Below, piece by piece: positions 7,578-16,501 of a stretch of 64,000 nt of DNA. The stretch spans positions 186,001 to 250,000 of the forward strand of contig NZ_JARJHT010000001.1 in the NCBI RefSeq assembly GCF_029269745.1. Direction: 5' to 3'. Position 1 is the first letter of the stretch, and each line of letters starts with the position of its first letter. Below the pieces are notes generated by a model, which was given only the letters and a program-made list of their open reading frames with translations, was not told where the DNA came from and made no database searches. This DNA is from Polluticoccus soli. GTDB lineage: Bacteria > Bacteroidota > Bacteroidia > Chitinophagales > Chitinophagaceae. A program made the position numbers and the translations under genes.

Positions 7578-10220
7578 ATGGACACCCCCAGGTATAAAGA
7601 ACTCCAGGAAATATACGACTCGCTACACAACGAACGGGCACGCATCGACACGCTGATTGAAATGGCCATGGAAGTGCGCAACTTCGATGTAGACAAGGCA
7701 GCGGTGATAGCCGACGAAGTGATCGCGCGATCGGAGAAAAGCGGCTACAGGCTTGCTAAAGGCCGGGGCCTTAACCTGAAGGGCTGGTGTTTCTGGCAAC
7801 AGGGCGAGTATGATGACGGCATCGCGATCCTGGAAGAGGCACTCAAAGTGGCGCGCGAGATAAACCATAAACCGCTGGAAGCAAGGATACTCAACAACTT
7901 TGGATATATCTACCGCGACCAGGGTGAGCTTGCCGAAGCGTTGAACTACTTTGAAAAAGCCCTTGCTATCAACGAGAACCTCGGCGACGAAGTAGCGCAG
8001 TCGGTAAACCTGGCCAGTATCGCTTATATCAATTACGATCTGAACGACTACGAAAATGCTTTGGAGTTTGCGCTGAAGTGCTTGCCTATTTTCGAGAAGG
8101 CCAACGATGTGCATCGCCTTAACTCATTGTACAATATCCTCGGGAATATCTACTTCAAACAAGAGCAGTACGACGAAGCACTACGCTATTTTGAAGGCAA
8201 CCTTGATCATAGCGAACCCGACACCGCCATGCACATCACGTCTATCAGCGGAGTCGGAAAGGTGTACTACAAGATGAACAATTTTGCCGAGGCGTCGAGA
8301 TACTTGTACAACGCACTCGAGCAATCACAGGAACTTGGTAACGTCGAGGTACAGATAATTTGCCATTACTACATAGGGCGAATGATGATGGAGGAAAACA
8401 ATTATCGCCAGGCACTGCAAAGCCTCGATTCGGCATTCGAGCTGGCCGATGAATACCAGCGGAAACACGACGTGATGAGCGTACACGAAGGCCTTTCTAT
8501 CCTGTATGATAAGATGGGCGATATACCCAAAGCTTTCCATCACCTGAAAGCTTACGAGGAGCTGAAGGAGGAGATATTCAAACAAACCACTTTCAACAAG
8601 CTGCGCAACCTGCAAACCCGCCAGCAGATAGAACTGGCGCAAAAAGAAAAAGAGGTGGCCGAACGCACTGCCAACCTCAAACAGCAGTTCATGGCCAATA
8701 TGAGCCATGAGATACGCACACCAATGAATGCTATCGTGGGGATGACACGCCTGCTGCTAAGCCGCGAGCCGCGCGACGAGCAAAAAAAATACCTCAATGC
8801 CATACGTCAGTCGGCCGACAACCTGCTGGTTATTATCAACGATATTCTCGACCTGTCCAAAATAGAAGCTGGCAAGATCGTTATCGAACAAACAGATTTC
8901 GCCTTGCGCGAGATCGCGCAAAGCATGCGCGACATGCTTCTGCTTAAAGCTGAAGAGAAAAACGTTGACTTCCGCCTGCAAATAGACCCCGTCATACCTA
9001 ACCGTATCGTAGGTGACCCGACCCGTGTCAACCAGGTGCTGATCAACCTTGCAGGTAATGCCATCAAGTTTACAGAGAAAGGTTATGTGGAGGTGTCTGC
9101 AAAACTGCAGAAACCTGAGAACGGTAAGATCTGGATACAGTTTGATGTTACCGACACCGGTATTGGTATTGCACCCGACTATGTAGATAAGATATTTGAA
9201 AGCTTCACACAAGCAGGTACAGACGTGGCCAGAAAATTTGGTGGTACAGGCCTGGGACTGACCATTTCGCGCCAACTGGTAGAACTGATGCAAGGTACAA
9301 TTTCAGTAAAGAGCAAACTGGGCGAAGGAACTACGTTTACTGTGATCATTCCGTTCGAGGAATCATCCATCCAGTCCGTAGCTGCCTCTGCAGACATAGT
9401 AGACGACGATACTATGCAGCGTCTCAACAAAGTGAAGCTGTTACTTGTTGAAGACAATGAGTTTAACCGTATGGTTGCTGAGGATACATTGAAGGAGATC
9501 CTACCCGGAATAACTATAGATATTGCCGTAAACGGACAGGAGGCTGTAGACCGCGTACAGCAGGAGCAATATGACATGCTGCTGATGGACATACAAATGC
9601 CTGTAATGGATGGACTAACGGCAACGCACATCATTCGCAAGAAATTGCAAGCACCTACCCGCAATGTGAAAATAATAGCCATGACCGCCAACGTGCTGCA
9701 GGAAGATGTAAAGCAATATTTCGATGCCGGGATGGACGCTTATGTATCCAAACCATTCCAGACTGACGAATTATTGCTGAAGATGGCAACCGTACTTGAG
9801 AACAGGTTGCCGAGGCCGCAGGTTGACCTGGAGAAAAAGCCTATAGCTTCTCCACAAATGCCTCCCCTGCCCAATAAGGTAACCGATATGCAGTTCCTGA
9901 AACAGTTCACCGGCGGCAAAGTGGACAAAATGAACAAGTACATAGGCATGTTCCTGGAGAATGGTCCGCGACTACTGACCAACGTTGAGCAGTCACTTGA
10001 CAAAAAGGATTATCCATCGCTTAAAATTGCTGCTCATTCACTGAAACCGCAACTGTCGTATATGGGCGTGAAGGAAGATGTTAGTCATATATTTTTAATA
10101 GAACAGACAGCAGGCGAATCGGCACACTACGAGCGTTTGCCTGAACTGGTAACCAACCTGAAACGCATTTGCGAAAAAGCTTTTGAGGAATTGAGAAGCC
10201 CGGATATTACTAACTCTTAG
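7578..10220 (+). CDS. Cytoplasmic hybrid histidine kinase: TPR, HisKA, HATPase, receiver, Hpt
   Basis: An 880-residue protein without a signal peptide or membrane helix. Residues about 30-330 are tetratricopeptide repeats (e.g. ARILNNFGYIYRDQGELAEA). A short coiled coil leads to HisKA with phospho-acceptor His377 in MSHEIRTPMN, then the HATPase domain with GTGLGLTISRQL. A receiver domain has Asp671 in LLMDIQMPVMDG, and a C-terminal Hpt domain has His820 in AAHSLKPQLSYMG. One polypeptide therefore holds a complete phosphorelay (His-Asp-His). The stimulus is probably intracellular, read by the TPR region. The response regulator 75 bp downstream is the obvious candidate partner. Confidence 0.93.
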   Translation: MDTPRYKELQEIYDSLHNERARIDTLIEMAMEVRNFDVDKAAVIADEVIARSEKSGYRLAKGRGLNLKGWCFWQQGEYDDGIAILEEALKVAREINHKPLEARILNNFGYIYRDQGELAEALNYFEKALAINENLGDEVAQSVNLASIAYINYDLNDYENALEFALKCLPIFEKANDVHRLNSLYNILGNIYFKQEQYDEALRYFEGNLDHSEPDTAMHITSISGVGKVYYKMNNFAEASRYLYNALEQSQELGNVEVQIICHYYIGRMMMEENNYRQALQSLDSAFELADEYQRKHDVMSVHEGLSILYDKMGDIPKAFHHLKAYEELKEEIFKQTTFNKLRNLQTRQQIELAQKEKEVAERTANLKQQFMANMSHEIRTPMNAIVGMTRLLLSREPRDEQKKYLNAIRQSADNLLVIINDILDLSKIEAGKIVIEQTDFALREIAQSMRDMLLLKAEEKNVDFRLQIDPVIPNRIVGDPTRVNQVLINLAGNAIKFTEKGYVEVSAKLQKPENGKIWIQFDVTDTGIGIAPDYVDKIFESFTQAGTDVARKFGGTGLGLTISRQLVELMQGTISVKSKLGEGTTFTVIIPFEESSIQSVAASADIVDDDTMQRLNKVKLLLVEDNEFNRMVAEDTLKEILPGITIDIAVNGQEAVDRVQQEQYDMLLMDIQMPVMDGLTATHIIRKKLQAPTRNVKIIAMTANVLQEDVKQYFDAGMDAYVSKPFQTDELLLKMATVLENRLPRPQVDLEKKPIASPQMPPLPNKVTDMQFLKQFTGGKVDKMNKYIGMFLENGPRLLTNVEQSLDKKDYPSLKIAAHSLKPQLSYMGVKEDVSHIFLIEQTAGESAHYERLPELVTNLKRICEKAFEELRSPDITNS

Positions 10221-10240
10221 TGACCACAATCACTGATCGT

Positions 10241-10248
10241 TATTTTTG
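10241..10248 (+). promoter_or_regulatory. Bacteroidetes -7 promoter element (TATTTTTG)
   Basis: A perfect TAnnTTTG 48 bp before ATG 10296. It suggests the receiver gene can be transcribed independently of the kinase gene. Confidence 0.55.
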
Positions 10249-10295
10249 TTTTGTAATTATTTTTTCTATTTTTCTACGAAATTGAACACAGCACT

Positions 10296-10805
10296 ATGGC
10301 TAACAATAAGCGCCACATGTTCCTGGTAGACGATGAGCCTATCCAGAACGAAATGTTGAAAGACTATCTGTCTGAACGCTTCCTTTATGATATCAGGGTT
10401 TACGACAACGGCGAAGATGCGTTGCAACACATGAACCTCGACCCCGAGATCATTGTGCTGGATTATCATCTGAATTCTCACAAAGCAGACGCCATGAACG
10501 GCGTACAAGTGCTGAAAAAAGTAAAGGAACAATATCCGGGCACACAGGTGATCATGCTCTCTGGCCAGGATAAAATAGACGTGGCTATAGACAGCATGAA
10601 ATATGGCGCTTATGACTATGTGGTGAAGGGCGAAACAGCTTTTTCTCGCATGGAGAACGTGCTGAACAACGTTAGCGAACTGCACAAAGTAAAGACCATC
10701 AACAAAGGTTATAAGAATACCATTATCCTGTTGGCGGTGGCTTTGGCGGTAATTATCGCGCTGTCGCTATACCTGTATTACACTGGTGGTGGCGTTCAGC
10801 ACTAA
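10296..10805 (+). CDS. Receiver-domain protein with C-terminal membrane helix
   Basis: A 169-residue protein. Residues 1-125 form a CheY-like receiver with the acidic pair DDE at 12-14, phospho-acceptor Asp56 in EIIVLDYHLN, and conserved Lys in YVVKGE. Instead of a DNA-binding domain it ends in one hydrophobic helix (NTIILLAVALAVIIALSLYL, about 142-164), so the receiver should be tethered to the inner face of the cytoplasmic membrane. It sits just downstream of a hybrid kinase that has its own Hpt domain, and is a plausible terminal acceptor of that relay. No output domain is visible; it may act through protein contacts or as a phosphate sink. Confidence 0.85.
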   Translation: MANNKRHMFLVDDEPIQNEMLKDYLSERFLYDIRVYDNGEDALQHMNLDPEIIVLDYHLNSHKADAMNGVQVLKKVKEQYPGTQVIMLSGQDKIDVAIDSMKYGAYDYVVKGETAFSRMENVLNNVSELHKVKTINKGYKNTIILLAVALAVIIALSLYLYYTGGGVQH

Positions 10806-10841
10806 GCCTAAATAAATCCTATTTTTTACACAACGCTTCTT

Positions 10842-10849
10842 TAGATTTG
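10842..10849 (+). promoter_or_regulatory. Bacteroidetes -7 promoter element (TAGATTTG)
   Basis: A perfect TAnnTTTG overlapping the TTG of the longest reading frame (10847). The transcript would begin near 10856, making ATG 10874 the start of the aminotransferase. Confidence 0.65.
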
Positions 10850-10873
10850 CTGTTCTCAATAGCAGGACCAGAC

Positions 10874-12064
10874 ATGCAATTAGCTGATAGATTAAACCGT
10901 GTATCCGAGCCCCAGACAATAAAAATGGCTAAGCTTGGACGCGAGTTGAAAGCGCAGGGTTTTAATGTTATAGACTTTAGCCTCGGAGAGCCGGATTTTC
11001 GCACGCCGGACCACATCATAAAAGCCGCAGAGCATGCCATGTACGATGGCTTTACCAAGTACACGCCGGTAGTTGGCCTGCCGGAGCTGCGCACTGCTAT
11101 TTCTAAAAAGCTGAAAAGAGATAACAATCTTGAATATGGCATCGACGAGATCATTGTATCTACCGGCGCCAAACAATCACTGGCCAATGCCATACTCAGC
11201 CTGGTAAATCCCGGCGACGAGGTGCTAATACCAACACCCTATTGGGTAACATACAGCGCGCTGGTGAAACTGTCTGAAGGCAAGGTTAAATACATCAATT
11301 GTACCATCGACACTGACTTTAAGCTTACACCTGCAATGCTGGAGGAAGCGATCAGTGAAGAGACAAAAGCATTTATTTTCTCCTCTCCGTGCAACCCAAC
11401 CGGTAGCGTTTATTCTCAATCTGAGCTGGCCGGACTGGCAGAAGTGTTCAAGCGTTACCCCAATTGCTTTATCATCAGCGACGAGATCTACGAATACATC
11501 AACTATACAGGTAAACACCAATCTATCGCACAGTTCCCCGAGTTGCGCGACCGCGTGGCTGTAGTGAATGGCATGTCAAAAGGCTTTGCTATGACGGGCT
11601 GGAGGTTGGGTTACCTTGCCGCACCTAAAGAACTGGTGCAGGCTTGCGAAAAATTACAGGGACAATTCACTTCAGGTGCCAATTCGGTTACACAACGTGC
11701 GGCTATTACAGCCCTGTCAGACGACCTGGCACCTACTTACAAGATGGTAGAAGCTTTCCGCGAACGACGTGATTACGTGATCGGTGCACTGAAAGCCATG
11801 CCCGGTGTAAAGATCAACTATCCGGAAGGTGCCTTCTATGCCTTCCCTAACATCAGCTCTTTCTTCGGTAAATCTGATGGCACAACAACCATCAATAACG
11901 ATGAGGACTTCAGCATGTACCTGCTGCATAAAGCGCATGTTACGTCTGTATGGGGCAGTGCATTTGGAGAACCAAACTGCATACGCCTGTCGTTTGCAAC
12001 ATCGATAGAAAACCTGAAAGAAGGTATGCTGCGTATCAGCAAAGCGCTGGCCGATCTGAAATAG
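10874..12064 (+). CDS. Class I/II pyridoxal-phosphate aminotransferase (aspartate aminotransferase-like)
   Basis: A 396-residue fold-type I aminotransferase. Counting from ATG 10874: FSLGEPDFRTPDHI at 36-48, Asn174 in CNPTG, Asp203 in ISDEIYEYIN, the PLP lysine Lys236 in NGMSKGFAMTGWRLGY, and a C-terminal substrate-carboxylate Arg in CIRLSFATS. The pattern fits the AspAT Ib subgroup that transfers amino groups between aspartate (sometimes aromatic amino acids or prephenate) and 2-oxoglutarate in the cytoplasm. Specificity cannot be settled by eye. The stop abuts the stop of the convergent DUF4296 gene with no spacer. Confidence 0.92.
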   Translation: MQLADRLNRVSEPQTIKMAKLGRELKAQGFNVIDFSLGEPDFRTPDHIIKAAEHAMYDGFTKYTPVVGLPELRTAISKKLKRDNNLEYGIDEIIVSTGAKQSLANAILSLVNPGDEVLIPTPYWVTYSALVKLSEGKVKYINCTIDTDFKLTPAMLEEAISEETKAFIFSSPCNPTGSVYSQSELAGLAEVFKRYPNCFIISDEIYEYINYTGKHQSIAQFPELRDRVAVVNGMSKGFAMTGWRLGYLAAPKELVQACEKLQGQFTSGANSVTQRAAITALSDDLAPTYKMVEAFRERRDYVIGALKAMPGVKINYPEGAFYAFPNISSFFGKSDGTTTINNDEDFSMYLLHKAHVTSVWGSAFGEPNCIRLSFATSIENLKEGMLRISKALADLK

Positions 12065-12412
12065 CTATTTTATATAACGCCCTTCCAGTTTTGTAGCATC
12101 ATCTATGAGGCTCTTGTAAAACGTATCCATCACTTCCGGATGCTGTTTATACCAGTTCACACCCTCTACAAATTGCTCGCGGGTTACGTTGTGGTGGGCA
12201 AATACATCTGTATAAAACACGGCGAGACTGTCTATATCTTTATTCCTCGACTGGTGCAGCGTATCATCCAGCATACTGCTGTACGCCTCCGCCAGGTGCA
12301 GGTCCAGGAATATCTGTTTCATCTTTGCAGGCGGCAAAGGCGGTTCGTCTTTTTGCCACGATTTGCAGGAAAACAACAGCAGTAACGGCAATACCAGGTA
12401 AGAAGCTTTCAT
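12065..12412 (-). CDS. DUF4296 lipoprotein
   Basis: A 115-residue protein with a lipoprotein signal (MKASYLVLPLLLLFSCKSW) and the DUF4296 signature region PPAKMKQIFLDLHLAEAYSS followed by a helical C-terminus (REQFVEGVNWYKQHPEVMDTF). The family is typical of Bacteroidetes and its function is unknown. It is the last gene of a likely operon coaBC-porD-DUF4296, only three bases after porD. Export is expected through the lipobox Cys, leaving it anchored in the periplasm or outer membrane. Confidence 0.85.
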   Translation of the reverse strand: MKASYLVLPLLLLFSCKSWQKDEPPLPPAKMKQIFLDLHLAEAYSSMLDDTLHQSRNKDIDSLAVFYTDVFAHHNVTREQFVEGVNWYKQHPEVMDTFYKSLIDDATKLEGRYIK

Positions 12413-12415
12413 TGA

Positions 12416-13330
12416 CTATTTGAGGGCGTTATACTTTTGCGCGTTAGGCACATCCATTTGTTGCAGCATGGTGATGTAGATGCCACGCTGTTCTTTAGGT
12501 ATCTGCGATACTATGCTGGCCAGCTCATTGCTTTTTGCGCCAAAGAAGAACGCCACCAGGATCGAGCCGGGATTTTCTCTGTGCATCTGGGCCAGTTTCA
12601 CCAGGCCATCGGTCACCAGCTTTCTCGATTCTTCAGGTTTATTGTACATGTTGTCCAGCGACTCGCGGTGGAGTGTGTACCAGTAATCCCTGAATACTTT
12701 GAACCTTGGGTTGAGTATTTGATCTATCAGCCAGTACCTGTTACGGTTACCTTCAACAGGTTTCCAGCCGCTAATGCCTTTCGCCTCAGGTGCATTGTTG
12801 GCGATATTCTGTGCCTTCTTGAAAAAGTCAGTGCCACCCTCTTTCTGGAAGCTCTCATAGTCGAGCCCCAATACTATATAGCTATAAAAAGCCAGTGTTG
12901 CCACAAGGTTCGACACCAGTGGTTCGTTTCCGGAAATGCGGTTGTCGTTATACTCCAGCGGTGTGAACTGGGTGTATTTGAATACAAGGTCTTTGTCCAC
13001 GAAATTCACGATCGGACTGGCATAACCTGAATTGTACACAGGGCGCGACGCTTGTATATTGAAAGTCGCTTCGTAAATATCATCCTCTACCTTCTTGGTA
13101 ATGTTGATCATGATATTGCAATCGATGCGCTCAGTAACATTATATTGGTCGTTGGTCCACTTGCGGGTGTTCAAAAAGTCGGTAATAGCCCGTTCCATAC
13201 CTGTGAACACGCTTTTATCCACGTTCTGGATCGCATTATGCAACACTTTTACTTTGCAGTTAAGCTCCTGTGCCTGCACCGTCATCACTACTGCACTTAG
13301 CAGCACTACACTAAACAGTTTTTTCAGCAT
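12416..13330 (-). CDS. porD: DUF4835 protein, PorD-like T9SS component
   Basis: A 304-residue protein with signal peptide MLKKLFSVVLLSAVVMTVQAQ. The body has DUF4835 features: ELNCKVKVLHNAIQNVDKSVF near the start, NDQYNVTERIDCNIMINI, and a long C-terminal helical part. DUF4835 members are described as PorD, a periplasmic protein needed for type IX secretion in Porphyromonas gingivalis. ATG 13330 gives an intact signal peptide; the frame could extend five codons upstream. It overlaps the 3' end of coaBC by 20 bp, indicating translational coupling. T9SS cargo proteins are encoded at 1.3-6.7 kb in this window. Confidence 0.85.
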   Translation of the reverse strand: MLKKLFSVVLLSAVVMTVQAQELNCKVKVLHNAIQNVDKSVFTGMERAITDFLNTRKWTNDQYNVTERIDCNIMINITKKVEDDIYEATFNIQASRPVYNSGYASPIVNFVDKDLVFKYTQFTPLEYNDNRISGNEPLVSNLVATLAFYSYIVLGLDYESFQKEGGTDFFKKAQNIANNAPEAKGISGWKPVEGNRNRYWLIDQILNPRFKVFRDYWYTLHRESLDNMYNKPEESRKLVTDGLVKLAQMHRENPGSILVAFFFGAKSNELASIVSQIPKEQRGIYITMLQQMDVPNAQKYNALK

Positions 13331-14525
13331 GTTGTAATTCCACAATATAGTTAACGATAGCCGCGGCAGCTTCCTGTTTGCTTTGCAAAGGCAGTGCCTG
13401 CTGGTTGTTGCGGCTTACCAAAGTTATTTTGTTCGTGTCGTGACCAAAACCGGCGCCTTCGTCTTTCAGCGAGTTCAGCACGATCATATCTGCGTTCTTG
13501 GCATCCAACTTACCCTTAGCATTCTCCAGTTCGTTGGTCGTTTCAAGAGCAAAACCAACCAAGACTTGCCCTGCTTTCTTACTTCCCCCCAACGAGGCAA
13601 GAATATCCTTATTTTTGGTCAGCCTTATATCTAACGTATCGCCCTGCTTTTTTATTTTCTGATCAGCTACCTGGTCTGGCCTGTAATCTGCCACGGCAGC
13701 GGCTAATACAGCTACATCCGTCTCTCCAAACACCGACATACAGGCATCGTACATCTCATTTGCACTCTCAACCTTCACCACATTCACGTTTGCATGAAAA
13801 ACCTGTAAATGTGTAGGTCCCAGCACGAGCGTTACTGCAGCTCCTTTATCAGCCAAGGCTTCAGCAATGGCAATACCCATCTTCCCACTCGAGAAATTAC
13901 CAATAAACCGCACTGGGTCTATTTTTTCGTAGGTAGGGCCTGCAGTTACCAGCGCTTTTTTCCCTTTCAGGGGTTTATTACCCTGGTTCGCGAAAAAACT
14001 CGCAAGATGAGCTACTATATCGGCCGGCTCGGCCATTCTCCCCTCACCTACCAGCCCGCTGGCCAGTTCACCATGTGCTACGGGGATGATATGATTGCCG
14101 TAAGAACGTATTTTCAGAATATTATTGCGGGTGCTCTGGTGCAGCCACATATCCTCATCCATAGCTGGTGCTACAAAAACGGGACATATTGCTGAGAGAT
14201 AAACCGCATTTACCAACGAGTCGCAAAGGCCATTGGCCATTTTAGCCAGGGTATTGGCGCTGCAGGGTGCAATAACCATGGCATCGGCCCAGCGGCCCAT
14301 CTCCACGTGGTTATTCCAGGCAGCACCATCGCTTACATTGCTGTACACCGGGTGCTTCGACACCGTGGCCAGCGACAGCGGGCTAACGAACTTCTCAGCT
14401 GCGGAAGTGGTAATGACCCTCACCTCGGCACCTGCTTTGATCATCTGGCGCACCAGCTCAGGCGTTTTATACGCAGCAATGCTGCCGGTTACGGCCAATA
14501 CTATCTTTTTACCCGAAAGATCCAT
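13311..14525 (-). CDS. coaBC: Bifunctional phosphopantothenoylcysteine decarboxylase / phosphopantothenate-cysteine ligase
   Basis: A 404-residue cytoplasmic enzyme for two steps of coenzyme A synthesis. The N-terminal flavoprotein (CoaC) domain has the FMN-binding start IVLAVTGSIAAYK, catalytic His73 in AAWNNHVEMGRWAD, the PASANxxAK-like APCSANTLAKMANGL, and GEGRMAEP. The position of the E. coli-type catalytic Cys is Ser here (ELASGLVGEGRMAEP), a form I recall in other Bacteroidetes. The CoaB half begins about residue 185 with ALVTAGPTYEKIDPVRFIGN and carries DYRPDQVADQKIKK. It heads the operon with porD and the DUF4296 gene. Confidence 0.96.
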   Translation of the reverse strand: MDLSGKKIVLAVTGSIAAYKTPELVRQMIKAGAEVRVITTSAAEKFVSPLSLATVSKHPVYSNVSDGAAWNNHVEMGRWADAMVIAPCSANTLAKMANGLCDSLVNAVYLSAICPVFVAPAMDEDMWLHQSTRNNILKIRSYGNHIIPVAHGELASGLVGEGRMAEPADIVAHLASFFANQGNKPLKGKKALVTAGPTYEKIDPVRFIGNFSSGKMGIAIAEALADKGAAVTLVLGPTHLQVFHANVNVVKVESANEMYDACMSVFGETDVAVLAAAVADYRPDQVADQKIKKQGDTLDIRLTKNKDILASLGGSKKAGQVLVGFALETTNELENAKGKLDAKNADMIVLNSLKDEGAGFGHDTNKITLVSRNNQQALPLQSKQEAAAAIVNYIVELQHAEKTV

Positions 14526-14632
14526 GCAAAAAACGGCCTTTTAGGCCTGCTGCAAGGTACAGCTTTTTTAAAAGTTAAATATTGAACAAGGCGTTAATAT
14601 TAGGTGTGCTGAGTGCTGCAAATGATCACGGC

Positions 14633-14983
14633 TTATCTACCCATCATCTTTATCACCACAAACCCCAGCACACACAACATTAATACTATCAGTATCGCCA
14701 GCCAGGCCCATTGATTGTCTTTAATAGCGCTATGGCGGCGTGTCTTTTTACCGAGCTCGTGGCGCAAGTCATAGTTGAGACGGTCTACCAGTTGTTTGGC
14801 CTCACGCGCCGGCAGCTCCTTTAAACCCTCTACGGCATCGCTCTCCATACCTTCTTCTGCCAGCCATTTCTCTACTTCATGTTGCTGTTCAGGGCCCAAC
14901 TTACCTTCCAGATATGCCTGTAGCATCTCCTCCGGCAGCTTGCCCTTATGGCCATTGTTCAATATGTCGTCCAATCCGCTCAT
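14633..14983 (-). CDS. Putative anti-sigma factor (single-pass membrane protein)
   Basis: A 116-residue protein: a soluble N-terminal helical part (LPEEMLQAYLEGKLGPEQQ, EVEKWLAEEG) that looks like the sigma-binding segment of short anti-sigma factors, and one C-terminal membrane helix (WAWLAILIVLMLCVLGFVVI). No zinc-binding His-x3-Cys-x2-Cys is present. Its ATG follows the stop of the sigma gene directly (TAA then ATG), so translation is coupled. The call rests mainly on context and topology. Confidence 0.65.
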   Translation of the reverse strand: MSGLDDILNNGHKGKLPEEMLQAYLEGKLGPEQQHEVEKWLAEEGMESDAVEGLKELPAREAKQLVDRLNYDLRHELGKKTRRHSAIKDNQWAWLAILIVLMLCVLGFVVIKMMGR

Positions 14984-15550
14984 TTAGCGTTTTCCCAGTT
15001 TCTTTAAAAGTATCAGTTTCAGGTTGCGTTTACCGTTTTGAATATAGCTCTTTACCTGTGCAAAACTAAACCCGGTCTGTTGCATGATCTGCTCATAACT
15101 CTGTTTCTGCAGGTAAAACAATACTACTGATTTCCGTTGCTCTTCGTTCAGTTCTTCCAGCGCCGCGTTCATCTGTTCCAGCGTATACTCTTTCAGCTTC
15201 AATTCTTCATTATCAGTAATGGTAGCAGAAACGTTTCCCAGTGCGGAATCATCTGCATGAAAGTGCCTGTCACGCAGGTGTTGAAGGCAATGGTTGCGCA
15301 TCAGCACATACAGCCATCCTTTAAAATTCTGTATTTCGTCTTTGGGTAAATGCGTTAGCGCCTTCAGGAAAATCTGCTGCACCGCATCCTGCGCTAGTTC
15401 TTTATCCTTCAGGTATTTCATGGCCACACCCAGCAGCAGCAAAGTATACCGCTGCAACAGCAAACCCAGCCAGTGGTTGTCGCCACTACGGCGGTAGTGC
15501 AGCAACAGCTCTTCATCGGTTTGGTTGTTATGTTGACTGAACTGGTCCAG
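14984..15550 (-). CDS. ECF RNA polymerase sigma-70 factor (start codon uncertain, probably CTG)
   Basis: A sigma-70 family ECF factor. Region 2 has LKDKELAQDAVQQIFLKAL and FKGWLYVLMRNHCLQHLRDR; region 4 has LNEEQRKSVVLFYLQKQSYE followed by the HTH IMQQTGFSFAQVKSYIQNGK. The only ATG/GTG/TTG-type start in frame is TTG 15505, but conserved N-terminal residues (TDEELLLHYRRSGD) precede it and the frame stays open to 15553, so CTG 15550 (giving 188 residues) is the likelier start. It is coupled to the membrane anti-sigma gene; target promoters are unknown. Confidence 0.85.
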   Translation of the reverse strand: MDQFSQHNNQTDEELLLHYRRSGDNHWLGLLLQRYTLLLLGVAMKYLKDKELAQDAVQQIFLKALTHLPKDEIQNFKGWLYVLMRNHCLQHLRDRHFHADDSALGNVSATITDNEELKLKEYTLEQMNAALEELNEEQRKSVVLFYLQKQSYEQIMQQTGFSFAQVKSYIQNGKRNLKLILLKKLGKR

Positions 15551-15663
15551 GTTTCAAACGGTTAACTACCCTAAAGATGAAAAATTCCGCGGATTCCATA
15601 AACAGAAAAGCGGCGGGAAAACCCGCCGCCGTCTTTAAAACCACCACACTATAAAAAGCTCGT

Positions 15664-16293
15664 TTATCCTTTTTGTTGCGCAAACTCTGCGTTGATCACC
15701 ATATTCACATCGTCGCCTACCACTGCACCACCGGTTTCGGTAACAGCCCCCCATTTCAGGCCAAACTCTTTACGGTTGATCTTGCCGGAAGCCTTGAAAC
15801 CTGCTTTAGTATTGCCCCATGGATCTTTGACAGTACCACCATAGATCACTGCGAATTTTACTTTTTTGGTCACGTCGCGAATGGTCATGTTACCTTCCAG
15901 TTCGTACAGGTTGCCTTTCAGTTTTTTGAAAGAAGTACTGGTAAACTTCATGGCCGGGTATTTTTCAGCGTTGAAGAAGTCGTCGCCTTTCAGGTGCGCA
16001 TCACGTTTTTCATCGTCTGTATTAATGCTGTTAACGTCTACCGTGAAGTCTATTTTAGCATTGGTAAAATCAGGAGTAGGTGCGTCAATGCTACCGTTGA
16101 ACATTTTGAAGTTGCCTTCCACTTCTGATATCACCAAGTGTTCTACACTAAACTTCACATTAGAGTGACCTTTGTCCAGCCCCCATTTTGATGGTGTTGC
16201 GGTGTTGACCGCTATCAGCTTGCCGTTTGATTTCTGTGCCATAACTCCGAACGGAGCCAGGGCGATGGCGAAAAGGATAAGTGCTCTTTTCAT
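15664..16293 (-). CDS. YceI family periplasmic protein
   Basis: A 209-residue protein with a signal peptide (MKRALILFAIALAPFGVMAQ) and a full YceI beta-barrel domain: WGLDKGHSNVKFSVEHLVIS near the start, DEKRDAHLKGDDFFNAEKYP in the middle, and FGLKWGAVTETGGAVVGDDV near the end. YceI proteins are lipocalin-like carriers of isoprenoid/amphiphilic molecules in the periplasm, often induced by stress. It is next to the ECF sigma gene but on its own promoter (16337-16344). Confidence 0.92.
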   Translation of the reverse strand: MKRALILFAIALAPFGVMAQKSNGKLIAVNTATPSKWGLDKGHSNVKFSVEHLVISEVEGNFKMFNGSIDAPTPDFTNAKIDFTVDVNSINTDDEKRDAHLKGDDFFNAEKYPAMKFTSTSFKKLKGNLYELEGNMTIRDVTKKVKFAVIYGGTVKDPWGNTKAGFKASGKINRKEFGLKWGAVTETGGAVVGDDVNMVINAEFAQQKG

Positions 16294-16336
16294 AATTGTT
16301 GTTTTAAAAGTTTGTTTTATTTCGTTGTTTGCACAA

Positions 16337-16344
16337 CAAATGTA
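16337..16344 (-). promoter_or_regulatory. Bacteroidetes -7 promoter element on the minus strand (TACATTTG)
   Basis: A perfect TAnnTTTG reading toward the YceI gene, giving a leader of about 35 bases. Confidence 0.6.
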
Positions 16345-16501
16345 GATACATTAATTGACACCTCAGATAGTTTTCGCTTATCCATGTATTAGCCTTGCGC
16401 GCAGCTGAGCTTTAATAGATTAGACATGCCAACAATTATTAATAGCTGAGCTCGCTTTAACATACATTCAGTTCCTTTACATTAATAAACAGTGTCACCT
16501 T

